In this document: positions 17,413 through 27,047 of the stretch, one piece after another
Position numbering within the stretch: position 1 is the stretch's first letter
How the letters are laid out: each line of letters opens with the position of its first letter
Source of the DNA: Kaistella treverensis
GTDB lineage: Bacteria; Bacteroidota; Bacteroidia; Flavobacteriales; Weeksellaceae
Length of the DNA: 64,000 nt
Direction: 5' to 3'
Assembly (NCBI RefSeq): GCF_900114045.1
Contig: NZ_FORQ01000003.1
Coordinates: 186,001-250,000, forward strand
The notes under the pieces: model-generated
Seen by the model: the letters and a program-made list of their open reading frames with translations, nothing else
What the model was told of the DNA's origin: nothing
Databases searched by the model: none
Translations under genes and position numbers: made by a program

Positions 17413-20400
17413 TCTCTGTTTTTCACTAAAATCCAGCCTTTGTGAAGCACTGGCAAATCGGTGTCGGGCTCAATCCATTTTAAAATATACCAGTAATTTC
17501 CGGTGGATAAAAGCCGGCCGTTTAATTTGCCATCCCAAAAATACGGTGCTTTATTGGCCAAAAATACCAAATTTCCGTGGCGGTCATAAATTTCAATCTG
17601 AACATCTTTTTTGATGCTTAAGTCGGAATAATCCAGCACATCGTTTTTTCCGTCATCATTTGGTGTAATGACGTTTATTAAATTCAGTATTAAAAATTCT
17701 TTGGTAATTACCTGGCAATTTTGCGCGTCTTTCACGTAAACCGTTTGCTTTCCGCGGGGAATATTTGTTAGAATATTTGAGGGTTGGAAATTAATATTGT
17801 CAAAAGAATACTGGTAAGGTGGCGTTCCACCGGTAACTGAAACCGTGGCGGTGTTTCCGGTAACTTCGATTAGTTTTATCTGCAGAAGTTCAGCTGCTGT
17901 AACTTCTACAGTTTGCCTATAGACACAACCGTTAAAACCTAAATCTACGTAGTACGTTCCAACTCGGGCATTAATTTTAGATGTAGTTTCGCCCGTGCTC
18001 CATTTGTACGAATCGAAACCGGAGCCAGCGTCTAAATTTACGCTGCTTCCAGGGCATATTTTTTCGTTTTTTAAAGTTGTAGATTTCTTGGGAGTAGAAA
18101 TATTTAAGGTTAAAGTACCGATATTTGTACATGCGTTATTGCTTTCAAATCTAATGTAAAATGTTTTAGAAGCAGTAAGATTTTGATTGGCTGAAACTGG
18201 ATTTTGTTTATTTTTCGCATCGGTTTCATTAATGTAGAAAGTAGCAGACGCATTAGCGGTGAATTCTGAGAGATAATTATTTAAATCGACCTCTACCTTT
18301 CCGAGAAGTTTGTCATCGCAGACAGACTTTACTACCGTGGCGTTTTTAAGTGGTGTTTTTGTACCGACAATAAAATTAATTTGACCTAAAACAACTGTGC
18401 AGCCCGACGTGTCAAATGCTCTCACATAAACCGTAGTATTGGCAGAATAAGACCAGTCGTCGGGTAAAAAATCATTTGTACCATTCTGCTGGCTTGCGGG
18501 ATTCAGATAATATCGGACAGTAAACGAACTGGTGTAATTTGAAATAATTTGCGGGGCAATAGTCGAAAATTTAATTGGAATGCTTCCTGCAAAATTATCA
18601 TCACAAAGAGTAAAATTGTAATTATTTCCGTTCAATATTGGTAACTTGGTAAGTTCTAAGAATATTTTTACGGTTTTAGTGCAATTGTAGGTTGAAGTTA
18701 CCGCCGCGTATACGGTTCCGGGTGGGGTTTTATAGTTGGTGAAATTTGAAATGCGGTTATTTAGCAGCTGATCCGAATAGTACACAACAGTATCCGTTGC
18801 ATCGGTGGAGACGGTGGCCAGACTTAAATTATAGGTTCCGGTGCCGTCCAGATTTGGGCAGACCAGAAGGGTAGCATCGGTAGTTTGTGGGGTTTTTACA
18901 TTGACAAGCACTTTAAAATACTCGCTGTCTTCCGGGGTCCCGTTTCCTTCAATATAATAAACAAAAACGTCGGAAACATTGGTGGTTAATGTGGAATTAG
19001 GAGTGTAGGTAATAATGCCGGTTGCCACATCAATAATGACACTTCCATACTGAGGTCTTACAATAATTTTGGTTTTAAGCGGGTTTATTTTTTGGCTGGA
19101 ACTTGTGAATGCCGGAATGACCGTAACCGTTTGGCAGAAACCGATATCGAATGTTGTCGTGGATATGGGCGGACATTTTGTAAATTGGTAAGGCGCAGTT
19201 AACTTGGTTTCACAATTCGTTTTCGAAATGTTGTTGGTGTAACTTCCGCTTCCGTAAAGGTCGGGATTGATGATAAATTTAGTTTCACCCGGAAGCGCTA
19301 TTCCATTTAAATACCACTGGTACTGGTCATAGGAATCATCAACCTGTAATAAAACTCCCGCATAGCAATCACCTGTTTTGGAAATCACCGGCACTGAACT
19401 GAACCCCGCGAAATAACCGCCGTAGCCCACCGCGCCATTTCCCGAGGCAATACCGACGGTAACAGATTTTGTAGAATTTACCGTGATATTACCACTTACA
19501 TTTAGTACGGTGTAGGTTTCCCAGTTTGGATTTCCGATCACGGGAAAGGGACCTTGCAGGCTGTTAAGTACAGTTCCATTTACCTGAACTGTCGCTCCCT
19601 TTTCGGAGATAATATTTAATTTAGCATTGTAGAGATCCTGTCCAATTTGATTAATTGCAGAGATTTCATCAATTTTATTGGGTAAAAAGCAGCTGAGTGC
19701 AGGGATAAAATTGAATCCACCCGTAGCATATACGCTTCCAAAACCGACGCCAGCAAGTAACTGGTACACATAAACATTTTTAGTCGTAGAAACGCTCATG
19801 TTATAGTGATTACGTGACTGATCAACGTAATTATTAGCTTTAAAAACGTGATAATCTCCCTCATTTAAAACCACTCCGGAATCTGCGCCGTTGATGAAAA
19901 TATGGGTGTCGTCGTCGGATGCTACGATAAGCGCGGATTCCATATTATTGTTATATGGACCGTTTCCTTTGACCAGAATAAACTCTTTTCCAAGTCGTTC
20001 TACCGGTACAGATTGGTCCATCAGGATGTCATTATTGCTAAAATTTTCATTCGTATAAATGCCATTAAAGTTTCCATTAGTCACAGCGATAGGTTGAGTA
20101 GCTTCGATTTTTGCTCCAACTAAACCATCGCTGTTTGCAAGCTCCAAATTGTTGATCGCATTAATTATATAAGACTCGCCTTTATTTAAGGTAAATGTTT
20201 TCGTGGGACTGCTACTTCCATCGGCAAAAACTACCGCGGGATTATAGCCGGATAGTTTTACCTGCGTATTGTCCTCAGTGGCAATAACTCCTATGGTCGC
20301 ATTGAAGTATTCTCTGGCGGCAGTAAGAGGTGCCATAACGGCGAAAAAGTTTTTTCCAACTCCTGCCAAACCTTTGGAAGTGATAATTTCTGCGTGATTA

Positions 20401-20756
20401 GGTACAGAAAATCTGTAATTAGCAAAAAATTTCTTTGTTCCTTTTACATGAAGACCCATCGGAACTGCTTTAAACATTTCCGAAGTTGAAATTGTCATCA
20501 TAAAATTGAACGGAATATCGATCACTTGCGGGTTTCCCTTAGAAACCTGTACGGTGGTGTAAAGTACATTACCGCTGTAAATTTCTACAAGAAAAGACGT
20601 GGTCTCATTGGTGGAAAGATAAAGGTAACTTTCCGGCTGAAAAGAACCGTTTGAACTCTGGCTTGCTGCCATAGGTGCAAACCAGTGTTCCGTATCCATT
20701 TGTGCAGAAGCATCTGCAAAAAATAATGCGAAAAAGAAAGAAAGTAGATTTTTCAA
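17409..20756 (-). CDS. Large surface protein: IgGFc-binding-like N-terminus, T9SS type B sorting domain
   Basis: 1115 residues with a signal peptide (ending ADASAQ). The N-terminal about 450 residues resemble the IgGFc-binding domain family of Bacteroidetes (repeated 'YNLxxGESYxIN' and 'DDTHIFINGADSGVVLNEGDYHVFKAN' patterns). Several Ig-like/PKD-like repeats with paired cysteines fill the middle. The C-terminus (NVITPNDDGKNDVLDYSDL ... IYDRHGNLVF ... WDGKLNGRLLSTGNYWYIL) is the gliding-motility-associated CHU_C or type B sorting domain. It should be exported by the Sec and type IX systems to the cell surface. The partner bound is not predictable from sequence. Confidence 0.9.
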   Translation of the reverse strand: MKNLLSFFFALFFADASAQMDTEHWFAPMAASQSSNGSFQPESYLYLSTNETTSFLVEIYSGNVLYTTVQVSKGNPQVIDIPFNFMMTISTSEMFKAVPMGLHVKGTKKFFANYRFSVPNHAEIITSKGLAGVGKNFFAVMAPLTAAREYFNATIGVIATEDNTQVKLSGYNPAVVFADGSSSPTKTFTLNKGESYIINAINNLELANSDGLVGAKIEATQPIAVTNGNFNGIYTNENFSNNDILMDQSVPVERLGKEFILVKGNGPYNNNMESALIVASDDDTHIFINGADSGVVLNEGDYHVFKANNYVDQSRNHYNMSVSTTKNVYVYQLLAGVGFGSVYATGGFNFIPALSCFLPNKIDEISAINQIGQDLYNAKLNIISEKGATVQVNGTVLNSLQGPFPVIGNPNWETYTVLNVSGNITVNSTKSVTVGIASGNGAVGYGGYFAGFSSVPVISKTGDCYAGVLLQVDDSYDQYQWYLNGIALPGETKFIINPDLYGSGSYTNNISKTNCETKLTAPYQFTKCPPISTTTFDIGFCQTVTVIPAFTSSSQKINPLKTKIIVRPQYGSVIIDVATGIITYTPNSTLTTNVSDVFVYYIEGNGTPEDSEYFKVLVNVKTPQTTDATLLVCPNLDGTGTYNLSLATVSTDATDTVVYYSDQLLNNRISNFTNYKTPPGTVYAAVTSTYNCTKTVKIFLELTKLPILNGNNYNFTLCDDNFAGSIPIKFSTIAPQIISNYTSSFTVRYYLNPASQQNGTNDFLPDDWSYSANTTVYVRAFDTSGCTVVLGQINFIVGTKTPLKNATVVKSVCDDKLLGKVEVDLNNYLSEFTANASATFYINETDAKNKQNPVSANQNLTASKTFYIRFESNNACTNIGTLTLNISTPKKSTTLKNEKICPGSSVNLDAGSGFDSYKWSTGETTSKINARVGTYYVDLGFNGCVYRQTVEVTAAELLQIKLIEVTGNTATVSVTGGTPPYQYSFDNINFQPSNILTNIPRGKQTVYVKDAQNCQVITKEFLILNLINVITPNDDGKNDVLDYSDLSIKKDVQIEIYDRHGNLVFLANKAPYFWDGKLNGRLLSTGNYWYILKWIEPDTDLPVLHKGWILVKNRD

Positions 20757-20802
20757 TTATATAGGTAAATTAGAAATATAAAATTACTTCTATTTAGCCG
20801 AA

Positions 20803-20838
20803 AAAAAAATCTCTTCCTAAAAATAGAAAGAGATTTTT
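20803..20838 (-). terminator. Intrinsic terminator of tsf
   Basis: On the minus strand AAAAATCTCTT pairs with AAGAGATTTTT and runs into a T tract. Confidence 0.82.
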
Positions 20839-20856
20839 GAATTTACTTTTGAAAAA

Positions 20857-21681
20857 TTAGGTAAGACTTACTCTTACGAAACCTAAAACTTTCAAATCGT
20901 TATCTAAAGATTTTACGTAATCTGCAACCGAGATGGAAGAATCTTTGATGAAAGACTGGTGAACCAAAGTGTTGTCTTTGTAGAATCTCTGCATTTTTCC
21001 TTTCAAAATATTATCGATGATGTTTGCAGGTTTTCCTTCTTTTGTCAACAATTCTCTTTCGATTTCCAATTCTTTATCAATGGTTTCCTGAGAAACTTTT
21101 GTTTCGTCCAACGCGATTGGGTTCATCGCAGCAACCTGCATTGATACAGATTTTGCAACTTCGGCAGCGCCGTCAACGTTTGAAGAAAGAGAGCTGATTG
21201 CAGCAATCTTGTTTCCAGCGTGGATATAAGCCCCTAAATAAGGACCTTCAATTCTTTCGAAAGAACCGATTTCGATTTTTTCACCAATTACACCTGTTTG
21301 CTCGATTAATTTCTCAGCAACAGTCATTCCGTGGAAATCAGAAGCTAAAAATTCTTCTTTGTTTGCATACATCACAGCCTGCTCAGCAAGTTCGTGTGCC
21401 AATTCTACGAAGCTGTCGTTTTTCGCTACGAAATCAGTTTCGCAGTTTAAAGCGATAATTGCACCCATGGTGAAATCTTCGTTCAGTTTTGCAATTACAG
21501 CACCTTCATGAGAATCTCTGTCTGCTCTGTTAGCGGCAACTTTCTGACCTTTTTTACGTAGGTTATCAATCGCAAGATCGAAATCTCCTTCCGCTTCTAC
21601 CAACGCTTTTTTACAGTCCATCATTCCTGCGCCTGTAATATTTCTCAATTTCGCTACATCTGCAGCAACTGGTGTATACAT
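20857..21681 (-). CDS. tsf: Translation elongation factor Ts
   Basis: 274 residues. It begins with the UBA-like domain (VAKLRNITGAGMMDCKKALVEAEGDFDLAIDNLRKKG) and continues with the core motif ALNCETDFVAKNDSF, which forms the EF-Tu nucleotide-exchange surface, followed by the two subdomains. It recycles EF-Tu from GDP to GTP form. Unusually, no rpsB lies beside it: the upstream side is a promoter region and a divergent secreted-protein gene, so tsf has its own transcription unit here. Confidence 0.97.
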   Translation of the reverse strand: MYTPVAADVAKLRNITGAGMMDCKKALVEAEGDFDLAIDNLRKKGQKVAANRADRDSHEGAVIAKLNEDFTMGAIIALNCETDFVAKNDSFVELAHELAEQAVMYANKEEFLASDFHGMTVAEKLIEQTGVIGEKIEIGSFERIEGPYLGAYIHAGNKIAAISSLSSNVDGAAEVAKSVSMQVAAMNPIALDETKVSQETIDKELEIERELLTKEGKPANIIDNILKGKMQRFYKDNTLVHQSFIKDSSISVADYVKSLDNDLKVLGFVRVSLT

Positions 21682-21735
21682 ATTCTTGTTTTTTAGATTT
21701 AAAATTGATTACTTTAGCTCGGTTTTAGAGCGTTG

Positions 21736-21743
21736 CAAAGATA
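21736..21743 (-). promoter_or_regulatory. Promoter -7 element of tsf
   Basis: CAAAGATA on the plus strand reads TATCTTTG on the minus strand, about 55 bases before the tsf ATG. A TTTG lies upstream but only 12 bases away, which is short. Confidence 0.6.
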
Positions 21744-21818
21744 ATAAATTTAGCACAAACTAAAAAGAGGATTTTTCCGTTATTCCTAAAATTTAAATCT
21801 CTAATTATTAAACCTTTA

Positions 21819-22397
21819 ATGAAAAAAACACTCTATTTAATTGTTTTTTTACTGTCTGTTTTTGCCTTTGCACAATCCAAATATACGGTTCAGCAAGTAG
21901 AAAAAAGTACCAATGCGCAGGTTATTGCGAATTTCATTAAGTACAATCCCAACCATCCAAGAACACCGGAATTTAAAAGAAAACTCTTCGCCGTTATCAA
22001 TAATGACAAACCTGCTGCCGTAAAAGTCAGCGTTGCAAAACCTACCGTAACGCCCGTAAATAAAAGTAAACTGAAAACCGCGGTGAGAAAAGATGTTGCA
22101 GCTGATGGGCGAAATGATAAACATAAAAGAACCGCAGATTTGCTGAATCATCTTTTTAACTCTGATCCCAACAGCAAAACTGCTTACGTACAAATCGTAA
22201 ATAAATCAAAATGCAATTTAATCGTTAAAATCAACGGTAAAAAGTTTTATAATCTTGATGTCCCGGCGCGAAACCAAAACTTCATCATGGTGGATAAAGG
22301 TTCGTACACGCTGACAACTTCGGTTTGTGACGCGAAATACACCTCACGGAAAAGCATCAGCAAAGACATCGTAATTACCTTGAACCAACCGAAATAA
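21819..22397 (+). CDS. Secreted protein of unknown function (possibly DUF6759)
   Basis: 192 residues with a clean signal peptide (MKKTLYLIVFLLSVFAFAQ). A helical segment with NAQVIANFIKYNPNHPRTPEFKR, a lysine-rich linker (about 70-108) and a C-terminal beta-sandwich-like domain (TAYVQIVNKSKCNLIVKING ... YTLTTSVCDAKYTSRKSI) follow. Two cysteines in that domain may form a disulfide. I recall related proteins in Chryseobacterium labelled DUF6759, but cannot verify it. Divergent from tsf, with its stop two bases from the converging methyltransferase stop. No function can be assigned. Confidence 0.75.
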   Translation: MKKTLYLIVFLLSVFAFAQSKYTVQQVEKSTNAQVIANFIKYNPNHPRTPEFKRKLFAVINNDKPAAVKVSVAKPTVTPVNKSKLKTAVRKDVAADGRNDKHKRTADLLNHLFNSDPNSKTAYVQIVNKSKCNLIVKINGKKFYNLDVPARNQNFIMVDKGSYTLTTSVCDAKYTSRKSISKDIVITLNQPK

Positions 22398-22399
22398 AA

Positions 22400-23095
22400 C
22401 TACCGGTTAAAAAGGTGAAATTCTTCAGTAAGTTTTAAATATTCTTCCGAATAAATCCGCGGCGATTTTTCAATAAAAATTTCCTGCTCTACGGTCATTT
22501 TTTCCTGAAATGTAAATTCCAACACCACGCGTTTTGGTTTTGAATTTTTAATGCCGAAAACCGTGATTTTTCGGTTTAAATAAAGCAAATTTTTATTTGC
22601 AATTTTGGTAAAAACCGCTTCAGATTCAGTTGGGATAATTACAGAAATTTGCCCCTTTTTGCTCAGTATTTTTGAAGATTTTGTCAGAAGTTCTTCGAAG
22701 GAAAGTTCGGTTTGCTGTCGCGCCACAATATCTTTTGTTGAACCGTTTTTTTCGAAGTAAGGCGGATTTGAAAAAATCAGGTCAAATACCCCGGAATTTT
22801 TGAAATCTTTAAAATCAGTATTGATGCTTTTCAACCGCGAATGAAACGGACTGTTTTCAAAATTTTCCGCCGCGAGTTCTGTTGCGTCTACTGAAATATC
22901 CAGCGCTGTAACTTCCGCTGAAGTGTTTCGCTGCGCTACCATGAGTGAAATAATCCCCGTTCCTGAGCCAACTTCGAGGATTTTTTGCGCGCCGATAACA
23001 TTGGTTAATGCGCCAAGCAAAACCGCATCGGTCCCGACTCGGAAAACTTTTTCGGACTGTTTAACCGAGAATTTTTTAAAATGGAAAAGTTTCAA
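22400..23095 (-). CDS. trmN6: tRNA1(Val) (adenine-N6)-methyltransferase family protein
   Basis: 231 residues of class I SAM-dependent methyltransferase. KILEVGSGTGIISLMVAQR is the SAM-binding motif I and LIFSNPPYFE the NPPY catalytic motif of adenine-N6 enzymes. The N-terminus (MKLFHFKKFSVKQSEKVFRVGTDAVLLGAL) matches the YfiC/TrmN6 group, which modifies A37 of tRNA-Val. Other N6-adenine targets are possible. It is the last gene of a leftward run following the sensor kinase. Confidence 0.9.
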   Translation of the reverse strand: MKLFHFKKFSVKQSEKVFRVGTDAVLLGALTNVIGAQKILEVGSGTGIISLMVAQRNTSAEVTALDISVDATELAAENFENSPFHSRLKSINTDFKDFKNSGVFDLIFSNPPYFEKNGSTKDIVARQQTELSFEELLTKSSKILSKKGQISVIIPTESEAVFTKIANKNLLYLNRKITVFGIKNSKPKRVVLEFTFQEKMTVEQEIFIEKSPRIYSEEYLKLTEEFHLFNR

Positions 23096-23135
23096 GAATT
23101 ATGTATTTTGAAAAAAATTGCCGTTTTAGCACCGA

Positions 23136-24629
23136 TTAAACCATGGCTTTTTCTAAAACCTTTTCGTGTTTTGCTTTCAGGTTCGTGGGAAGAAAAATGG
23201 TAAAAGTGGTGCCTTTTCCAATTTCAGAAGAAACAGTGATTTCGCCTTTATAATCTTCCACCATTTTCCTCACCATCGTAAGACCAAGTCCCATTCCGCT
23301 GGTTTTTGAGGTGAAATTCGGTTCGAAAATCCGTGCGTATAATTCCTCCGGAATGCCAACGCCGTTGTCTTCCACGGTAATGATGATTCTTTTTTGGCGC
23401 TGTTCCACATCAACATTAATAATGTTTTCGCGTTCTTCATCGTGGGCTTGTCGCGCGTTGGAAACCAGGTTGGTAATAATTCTGGACAGATAAATTTTGT
23501 CCATTTCGACCATGATTTTGTCCTGGTTGGCGTGGAAATATATTTTTTCGTCGCTGAAGATTTTAATGATGTTTTTAATTTCACTGTTCACATCGAAAAC
23601 CTCATTATATTTTTCCGGAAGCTGCGCAAACTGGGAAAAAGCGTTCGCCACGGTGGCTACCAAATCAATTTGGTCTACCATGACTTTGCTTAATTTTTTC
23701 ACTTTTTCATTAATTTCAGGATCCGCCGGATCAAATTTCCGCTCAAAATTCTGAATGGTCAGTTTCATCGGCGTCAGCGGATTTTTCACCTCATGTGCCA
23801 CCTGTTTTGCCATTTCGCGCCAGGCTTCTTCTTTATCTTTAAAGGAAAGTCGTTCTTTCTGCTCCCGAATCTGCAAAATCATTTTATTGTAAGCTTTCAC
23901 AAGTTGATTCAGCTCATCGTTTTGATAATATTTAATGGGCTGCGGATCCTCTTCCAGGAAGGTGATTTTATTGATAAGCTCTGAAAATTTCGTGACTGTC
24001 TTCGTGAGATTTTTAGAAATAATCCAGCTGAGCCAGCCGCCAAAAGCAATGACCAAAAGATTGACAATGAAAATATAGTTCAGATATCGGTTAAAAACGC
24101 TTACATACGCCGAATCGTTGTGGTAGAAAGGAAAGTAAACAATAGCAATCGGTTCCAGCATATTGTTTTTCAACATCATGTAAGAAGAAGTGACGTTCGC
24201 ACCGATGTCTTTGTCGAAAGTATTGTAATCGGTTCTTTTATCGCTTTTCAGCACGCGGTTGATTACCGGTAAGGAAAGCTTTTTGGTCGCGATGAGGTTG
24301 CTGTCTTTATTGGAAAGCACAAAATTACCGTTTAAATCATAAATAATGATGTCTTGATTGTTAATATCAGCAATTTCGTAAATGGAGTTGGAAAGGATTT
24401 TCGGCAGGTCTTCGGTTTGCGTCTGAGTGTGGCTTACCGCGTAATCCAAAGCAGACATCAGCGCTTCTGCTTTTTTCTGCAAATCGGTGCGGCTTTGCAC
24501 AGTTGCATTGTCCTTCAAAATAAAATAGGAAAGTATTGAGGAGCCGGTAATACTGAGTAAACAGATCACCAAAAATCCCCAGAAAACTTTGTTGCGAAGG
24601 CTTAAACCTTTATATTTAGAGAAGGGCAT
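23136..24629 (-). CDS. Membrane sensor histidine kinase (NtrY-like)
   Basis: 497 residues. Two membrane helices (about 13-35 and 183-205) flank a periplasmic sensor domain, followed by HAMP (about 206-258), the dimerisation helix with H279 in [13 protein letters not shown], and the HATPase domain with [23 protein letters not shown] and [12 protein letters not shown]. The H-box followed by NPLTP is the NtrY/NtrB style. No response regulator is adjacent, so the partner lies elsewhere. It overlaps ribE by 14 bases and was probably co-transcribed with it. The ligand is unknown. Confidence 0.92.
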   Translation of the reverse strand: MPFSKYKGLSLRNKVFWGFLVICLLSITGSSILSYFILKDNATVQSRTDLQKKAEALMSALDYAVSHTQTQTEDLPKILSNSIYEIADINNQDIIIYDLNGNFVLSNKDSNLIATKKLSLPVINRVLKSDKRTDYNTFDKDIGANVTSSYMMLKNNMLEPIAIVYFPFYHNDSAYVSVFNRYLNYIFIVNLLVIAFGGWLSWIISKNLTKTVTKFSELINKITFLEEDPQPIKYYQNDELNQLVKAYNKMILQIREQKERLSFKDKEEAWREMAKQVAHEVKNPLTPMKLTIQNFERKFDPADPEINEKVKKLSKVMVDQIDLVATVANAFSQFAQLPEKYNEVFDVNSEIKNIIKIFSDEKIYFHANQDKIMVEMDKIYLSRIITNLVSNARQAHDEERENIINVDVEQRQKRIIITVEDNGVGIPEELYARIFEPNFTSKTSGMGLGLTMVRKMVEDYKGEITVSSEIGKGTTFTIFLPTNLKAKHEKVLEKAMV

Positions 24630-25212
24630 TTTTTTTCATCAATTTGTTTACATATTTTCCGATAATATCAAATTCAAGATTAACCATATCACCAACCTGC
24701 AGGTTTTTCATATTCGTAAATTCCCAGGTGTAAGGAATTATCGCGATTGAAAAACTGGTGTCTGCACTTTCCGCAACCGTTAAACTTATACCGTTTACAG
24801 TTATGGAACCTTGGGGAACAGTGGTGTATTCATCGGTAGAATCGTAAGAAATGATGATGAAAAAACTTCCTGCTTTATCGTCTATTTTTTCTATAATTCC
24901 GGTTTTGTCTACGTGTCCCTGTACGATGTGGCCATCAAGTCTGCCATCAAACTTCAAACAGCGTTCCAAATTCACTTCGGTTCCTACATTCCACTTGCCG
25001 AGATTTGTTTTTTCCAGCGTTTCGTCGATAGCAGTTACGCGATAATTGGTATCGGTAATTTCCACTATGGTAAGGCAGCAGCCGTTATGCGCCAGACTTT
25101 GGTCAATCTTCAATTCGGAGGTGAAAGGACAACTCAAAATAAAATCAATGTTTCGGTCACGATGTTCAATGTTCTCTACAATTCCCGTGGCTTCTACAAT
25201 TCCTGTAAACAT
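24616..25212 (-). CDS. ribE: Riboflavin synthase
   Basis: 198 residues built of two homologous lumazine-binding repeats (about 1-88 and 97-186). It starts MFTGIVEATGIVENIE; LDGHIVQGHVDKTG opens the second repeat and SLTVAESADTSFSIAIIPYTWEFTN is the closing motif. It converts two 6,7-dimethyl-8-ribityllumazine molecules to riboflavin plus a pyrimidine. No FMN riboswitch is seen in the about 100-base leader. The overlap with the sensor kinase gene is likely a packing effect rather than a functional link. Confidence 0.96.
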   Translation of the reverse strand: MFTGIVEATGIVENIEHRDRNIDFILSCPFTSELKIDQSLAHNGCCLTIVEITDTNYRVTAIDETLEKTNLGKWNVGTEVNLERCLKFDGRLDGHIVQGHVDKTGIIEKIDDKAGSFFIIISYDSTDEYTTVPQGSITVNGISLTVAESADTSFSIAIIPYTWEFTNMKNLQVGDMVNLEFDIIGKYVNKLMKKNALL

Positions 25213-25296
25213 ATTGGTAGTATTAAAAAATGTAGTAAATAAACTGCTGAATCAGCTTAAAATAAATTATATGAAGGATTATTAGTCCTAATTTGT

Positions 25297-25330
25297 TAAA
25301 TTTGTAAAATTCAAACAATTTTCAAAGATA
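25297..25330. promoter_or_regulatory. Divergent promoters for ribE and pdxA
   Basis: TAAATTTG at 25297-25304 faces pdxA (ATG 33 bases on). TATCTTTG, read on the minus strand at 25323-25330, faces ribE with a leader of roughly 100 bases. The two elements point across each other, so only one polymerase could start at a time. Confidence 0.55.
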
Positions 25331-25336
25331 ACAAAA

Positions 25337-26425
25337 ATGACCGCGAAACCGCATAAAATAAGAGTAGGAATATCGATCGGTGATTACAACGGAATTGGTC
25401 CGGAAATCATTATGAAATCTCTGCAGGACAAATCCATCACAGATTTTTTTACGCCCGTGATTTTCGGTTCCGGAAAATTGTTTACCTACCAGAAAAATAT
25501 CTTCAAACTACAGCATAATTTTAATTATATCACCGAAGTGTCGCAGGCGCACGCTGATAAAATTAATATGGTGAATTTGTGGAAAGATAACGTGAATGTT
25601 GATTTAGGAAAACCAACGGAAGAATCCACGAAAATGGCGATTGAATCTTTAGAAGCTGCAACCAATGCTTTGATGAACGGTGAAGTAGATGTCTTGGTTA
25701 CCGCGCCGATCAATAAGGAAGAAATGCTGAAATACGGTTTTCAGCACGCGGGCCACACCGGTTATCTTGAGGAGAAATTTAATAGAAAAGGTTTAATGTT
25801 TTTGGTTACAGAAAGTTTGAAAGTTGCGGTTTCCACGCATCATATTCCAATTGCAAACGTAGCTGAAAATATTTCAAAAGAAAAAATTAAAAAGCAGATC
25901 AAATTACTCAACCAGTGTTTGGTTGAAGATTTCTGTATTGAAAGACCAAAAATTGCGGTTTTAGGTTTAAATCCACACGCTGGCGATGGCGGCGCAATTG
26001 GTAAAGAAGAAATTGAAATCATCGAACCGGCAATCCGCGAATTGTTCGATAATGGAATTATGGCTTTCGGGCCGTATCCGGCAGACAGCTTTTTTCAGCC
26101 TGAAAAGTACAAAAATTTCGATGCTGTTTTAGCAATGTATCACGATCAGGGCTTGGCGCCGTTTAAAACGATCGCCTATGAAGAAGGTGTAAATTATACC
26201 GCGGGATTGCCTTTTATCAGAACCAGTCCGGACCACGGCGTGGCTTATGACATCGCCGGAAAAAACATCGCAGATCCGCAAAGTTTCAGCGAAGCGATTT
26301 TTATGGCAATTAAAATTTTTAAAAACCGCCAGGAATATAATGATCTGATGACCAATAGAATGCGACCGCGCAGGAACAATTCCAACAACAACGTGGATGA
26401 AGATTTGCCGGTTGACCGCGCCTGA
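25337..26425 (+). CDS. pdxA: 4-hydroxythreonine-4-phosphate dehydrogenase
   Basis: 362 residues of the PdxA family. GISIGDYNGIGPEI opens the protein. Metal-site histidines lie in QHAGHTGYLEE and MYHDQGLAPFK, and the phosphate-binding stretch is FIRTSPDHGVAYDIAGK. The enzyme is an NAD-dependent dehydrogenase in the DXP-independent branch of pyridoxal phosphate synthesis (with PdxJ). The last about 25 residues are a charged, Arg/Asn-rich tail not needed for the fold. Monocistronic, before the yceD-rpmF unit. Confidence 0.96.
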   Translation: MTAKPHKIRVGISIGDYNGIGPEIIMKSLQDKSITDFFTPVIFGSGKLFTYQKNIFKLQHNFNYITEVSQAHADKINMVNLWKDNVNVDLGKPTEESTKMAIESLEAATNALMNGEVDVLVTAPINKEEMLKYGFQHAGHTGYLEEKFNRKGLMFLVTESLKVAVSTHHIPIANVAENISKEKIKKQIKLLNQCLVEDFCIERPKIAVLGLNPHAGDGGAIGKEEIEIIEPAIRELFDNGIMAFGPYPADSFFQPEKYKNFDAVLAMYHDQGLAPFKTIAYEEGVNYTAGLPFIRTSPDHGVAYDIAGKNIADPQSFSEAIFMAIKIFKNRQEYNDLMTNRMRPRRNNSNNNVDEDLPVDRA

Positions 26426-26470
26426 GAAATCTGAGTAAATATTTATTACTGCAGATTGTTTTCAAATATA

Positions 26471-26501
26471 TTTGTAATATTAAAAAAAATGCATATTTTT
26501 G
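26471..26501 (+). promoter_or_regulatory. Promoter of yceD-rpmF
   Basis: A textbook Bacteroidetes promoter: TTTG at 26471-26474, 19 bases, TATTTTTG at 26494-26501. It places transcription start about six bases before the ATG at 26514 and rules out an in-frame TTG at 26499. Confidence 0.82.
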
Positions 26502-26513
26502 CACACTCATTTT

Positions 26514-27035
26514 ATGGACAAGTTTAGAAACTACGATATTGTGTTTTCGGGGCTTAAAAACGGAAAACACGAGTTCAGGTTTGAGGTAGATAAAGCGTTC
26601 TTTGAACTTTTCGATACTGAACAGGAATTTACAGATCCCAGAATCGTGGCGGAAATCCTTATGGACCGGCATACGACTTTTTTGGAACTTTGGATTAAAA
26701 CAACTGGAACCGTTAATTTAGTTTGTGATATCACGAACGACAATTTCGATTATCCTATTGAACATGAGATCAAGGTTTTGGTGAAATTTGGTGAAGAGTA
26801 TGATGACAGCGATGAAGATGTAATCACGATTCCGATGACCGACCACGCATTCAATGCAGCACAGCTGATTTATGAAGACGTGATGTTATCCATTCCGATG
26901 AAAAAGGTTTCACCAAATGTTTCTGAGGAAGATTTGGAAATTTTAAACCGGTTCAGTCCCGAAATTATCGAAGAAGAAAAACCTGCGACTGATCCCCGAT
27001 GGGAAGCGCTAAAAAAGTTAAAAGATAATAATTAA
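26514..27035 (+). CDS. yceD: YceD family (DUF177) protein
   Basis: 173 residues from the ATG at 26514. The family pattern is seen in LNxDVVCDITNDNFDYPIEHEIKVLVKFGE (here TVNLVCDITNDNFDYPIEHEIKVLVKFGE, with one CxxC-like cysteine only) and the acidic C-terminal half. YceD proteins are encoded before L32 in most bacteria and influence 23S rRNA processing or accumulation. That pairing is kept here: rpmF follows after 66 bases that hold a hairpin. Cytosolic, no membrane segments. Confidence 0.9.
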   Translation: MDKFRNYDIVFSGLKNGKHEFRFEVDKAFFELFDTEQEFTDPRIVAEILMDRHTTFLELWIKTTGTVNLVCDITNDNFDYPIEHEIKVLVKFGEEYDDSDEDVITIPMTDHAFNAAQLIYEDVMLSIPMKKVSPNVSEEDLEILNRFSPEIIEEEKPATDPRWEALKKLKDNN

Positions 27036-27047
27036 ATAATTTAAAAT

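Noticed and set aside
25213-25336. Possible FMN riboswitch before ribE
   Set aside because: The conserved FMN element blocks are not present in the leader; only promoter elements are seen.
26499-26513. TTG start adding five residues to YceD
   Set aside because: The TTG is part of the -7 element TATTTTTG; the ATG at 26514 is the first start inside the transcript.
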